This document shows positions 5,121 through 6,209 of a stretch of 6,209 nucleotides of DNA, piece after piece. Each line of letters begins with the position of its first letter. Position 1 is the stretch's first letter. The DNA lies in NCBI GenBank assembly GCA_964522845.1, contig CAZFZQ010000051.1, positions 1-6,209 on the forward strand, in the 5' to 3' direction. A program made the position numbers and the translations under genes. The notes under the pieces were generated by a model that was given only the letters and a program-made list of their open reading frames with translations, had not been told where the DNA came from and ran no database searches. The stretch is from CAZFZQ01 sp964522845 (GTDB lineage: Bacteria > Patescibacteriota > Patescibacteriia > GCA-002772895).

Positions 5121-5157
5121 AATTTAGAACCCCGTATCGCGGGGTTTTAAATTTGCC
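5117..5157 (+). terminator. tRNA-Leu terminator palindrome reaching into the tRNA
   Basis: Arms GGCAAATTTAGAACCCCG (5117-5134) and CGGGGTTTTAAATTTGCC (5140-5157) pair over 18 bp, with one position a G-U wobble in RNA. The first four bases are tRNA positions 70-72 and the discriminator. ACCCCG/CGGGGT followed by TTT forms the terminator core. Confidence 0.85.
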
Positions 5158-5160
5158 AAA

Positions 5161-5356
5161 GGGAGGACTCAAACAAAAGGAAATTTTATTTCTCCCCTCT
5201 TGCTTGTCCCGCGGAGCCGCCTCGGCGAAGTGGGGTAATCAAGGGGGGAGTTAGAGGGGGGATTATTTTTAAAGAGTAAAATCCCCCACCTAACCTCCCC
5301 CTTGGATTACCAAGAGGGAGGAAGTAAAACAACATTTTTATTTGACTCGCCCTCCC
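5161..5356. mobile_element. MITE-like imperfect palindromic element between tRNA-Leu and ruvB
   Basis: The left arm (5161-5202 plus 5235-5266) and right arm (5279-5356) are imperfect inverted repeats. The inner pair is GTAATCAAGGGGGGAG then TTAGAGGGGGGATT against, on the other strand, GTAATCCAAGGGGGAG then GTTAGGTGGGGGATT. The outer pair starts GGGAGG and ends CTCTTG on both arms and is more diverged. There is no coding capacity, so any mobility would need a transposase in trans. The left arm alone carries an extra ~32 nt (5203-5234). The right arm contains the -35 box of the ruvB promoter. Confidence 0.55.
5203..5234 (+). repeat. Short structured repeat inserted in the left arm of the palindromic element
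   Basis: This segment interrupts CTCTTG|GTAATC, which is contiguous in the right arm. It contains CCCGC (5208-5212) pairing with GTGGG (5230-5234), the internal loop GGA/GAA, and GCC (5216-5218) pairing with GGC (5224-5226). It is the second copy of the repeat inside polX, there in the opposite orientation. Confidence 0.65.
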
Positions 5357-5370
5357 TCGCCAGCTAAACT
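5342..5370 (+). promoter_or_regulatory. Promoter of ruvB
   Basis: TTGACT (5342-5347), 17-nt spacer, TAAACT (5365-5370). The -10 box ends 8 nt before the ATG, so the transcript would start at or within about 2 nt of the start codon. The -35 and half of the spacer belong to the right arm of the palindromic element. Confidence 0.6.
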
Positions 5371-5378
5371 GAAAGTAT

Positions 5379-6209
5379 ATGGAATCTCCTGAAAAATCAG
5401 ACAAAATCACCGCTCCCGAGCTTCAAATAGAAGAAACAGCTTTTGACTTATCGCTCCGGCCAAAAAAATTGGCTGATTTTATCGGACAGGAAAGAACTAA
5501 AGAACATTTGTCCATCTTTTTGGAAGCAGCCAAACGGCGCAATGAGCCGCCGGAACACATTCTTTTCTACGGCAATCCCGGCCTTGGCAAAACTACCTTG
5601 GCGCACATCGTGGCCAATGAAATCGGCAGCGGCATCCGCATCGCGGCCGGCCCGACTTTGGAGCGCGTGGGCGACATAGCCGCCATCTTGACCAACATTG
5701 AACCGGGCGGCGTGCTTTTTATTGATGAAATTCACCGGTTGAATAAAACTATAGAAGAAGTCCTCTACTCGGCCATGGAAGAATACGCGCTTGATATAAT
5801 TATAGGAAAGGGGCCGTCCGCCAAGACATTGCGCCTTGATCTGCCGAAATTCACCATGATCGGCGCAACCACCCGGCTCTCGCTTTTATCCGCGCCGCTC
5901 CGCGACCGCTTTGGCATGACCTATCACTTAAAATTTTACGAAAAACCGGACATCAAAAAAATCGTTACCCGCAGCGCCAAACTTTTAAATGTTTCATTGG
6001 ATGAAGCGGCCTCCGACGCCCTTTCGGAACGGAGCCGCTTTACTCCCCGCGTGGCCAACCGCCTGTTAAAACGGGTGCGCGATTTTGCCGAAGTGAAAAA
6101 CGACGGGCATATCACACCCGAAGTGACGGACGCGGCTTTTGATCACTTGGAAATTGACTGCCTAGGATTGGACACTGTTGATCGCGAACTTCTAAAAACC
6201 ATAATTTAT
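5379..6209 (+). CDS. ruvB: Holliday junction branch-migration ATPase RuvB (3' end beyond window)
   Basis: Open from ATG at 5379 to the window edge, 277 codons of the usual ~330-350. The frame is uninterrupted. Walker A GNPGLGKTT (65-73; asparagine where GPPGLGKT is usual), Walker B VLFIDEIH (112-119), sensor 1 GATTR (162-166), arginine finger R175 in APLRDRFG, and sensor 2 TPRVANRLLKRVRDF (222-236) are all present. The winged-helix domain begins around GLDTVDRELL (263-272). RuvB hexamers, loaded by RuvA, drive branch migration of Holliday junctions in recombinational repair. No ruvA or ruvC is adjacent in the window. The start is supported by the ~20-residue extension before FDLSLRPKKLADFIGQ, typical of RuvB. 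There is no Shine-Dalgarno, and the close promoter suggests a leaderless mRNA. Confidence 0.97.
   Translation, partial: MESPEKSDKITAPELQIEETAFDLSLRPKKLADFIGQERTKEHLSIFLEAAKRRNEPPEHILFYGNPGLGKTTLAHIVANEIGSGIRIAAGPTLERVGDIAAILTNIEPGGVLFIDEIHRLNKTIEEVLYSAMEEYALDIIIGKGPSAKTLRLDLPKFTMIGATTRLSLLSAPLRDRFGMTYHLKFYEKPDIKKIVTRSAKLLNVSLDEAASDALSERSRFTPRVANRLLKRVRDFAEVKNDGHITPEVTDAAFDHLEIDCLGLDTVDRELLKTIIY

Noticed and set aside
5161..5356. CRISPR array
   Set aside because: The repeats are two inverted arms rather than regularly spaced direct repeats, and no spacers are present.
5443..5679. Short rightward frame within ruvB
   Set aside because: It is out of frame with RuvB; the RuvB frame from 5379 carries all the AAA+ motifs to the window edge.

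Overview
The window looks like a piece of a small, compact, AT-leaning bacterial genome, most likely Candidate Phyla Radiation (Patescibacteria, Parcubacteria-like). This is inferred from protein character (PolX-PHP, RuvB, a TrmB-type regulator, an unusual DHH phosphoesterase), tRNAs without encoded CCA, very short intergenic gaps with terminators abutting promoters, and several start codons without a Shine-Dalgarno sequence. No long CDS has an in-frame TGA, and polX ends in TGA, which fits the standard code. A run of 10 Ns at 1526-1535 marks a scaffold join, so this is probably a metagenome assembly.

Layout. (1) 44-746, minus: two small unrecognised genes, each with the same leader pattern (AGGAGAGA then ATG), form an operon driven by a consensus promoter (TTGACA, 17 nt, TATAAT). 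(2) 747-957: a divergent intergenic region with a second strong promoter (TTGACA, 17 nt, TATACT) facing right and two matching candidate operator sites (WGTC-N10-GACA). (3) 958-1699, plus: a TrmB-like helix-turn-helix regulator, artificially frameshifted by the N gap, followed by a perfect 18-bp terminator palindrome. (4) 1741-1929: a GC-rich, gene-free stretch carrying partial copies of the 3' end of the adjacent tRNA-Gly and several hairpins. (5) 1930-2001, minus: tRNA-Gly(GCC). (6) 2064-3857, plus: polX. (7) 3920-4963, plus: a DHH/DHHA1 phosphoesterase. (8) 5038-5120, plus: tRNA-Leu(TAA) with its own promoter and terminator. (9) 5161-5356: a 196-bp imperfect palindromic, MITE-like element. 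(10) 5379 to the window end: ruvB, 5' 277 codons.

How parts relate. The regulator and the two-gene operon share one control region, so a TrmB-type autoregulated switch controlling two unknown small proteins is the best candidate for an undescribed system here. PolX and RuvB are both DNA-repair proteins but are separately transcribed. Three repeat phenomena stand out. A ~32-nt structured repeat sits in one arm of the MITE-like palindrome and again, in frame, inside polX. Both tRNAs are followed by terminator palindromes that reach back to exactly the last three acceptor bases plus the discriminator. The tRNA-Gly 3' end is partly duplicated 189 bp downstream.
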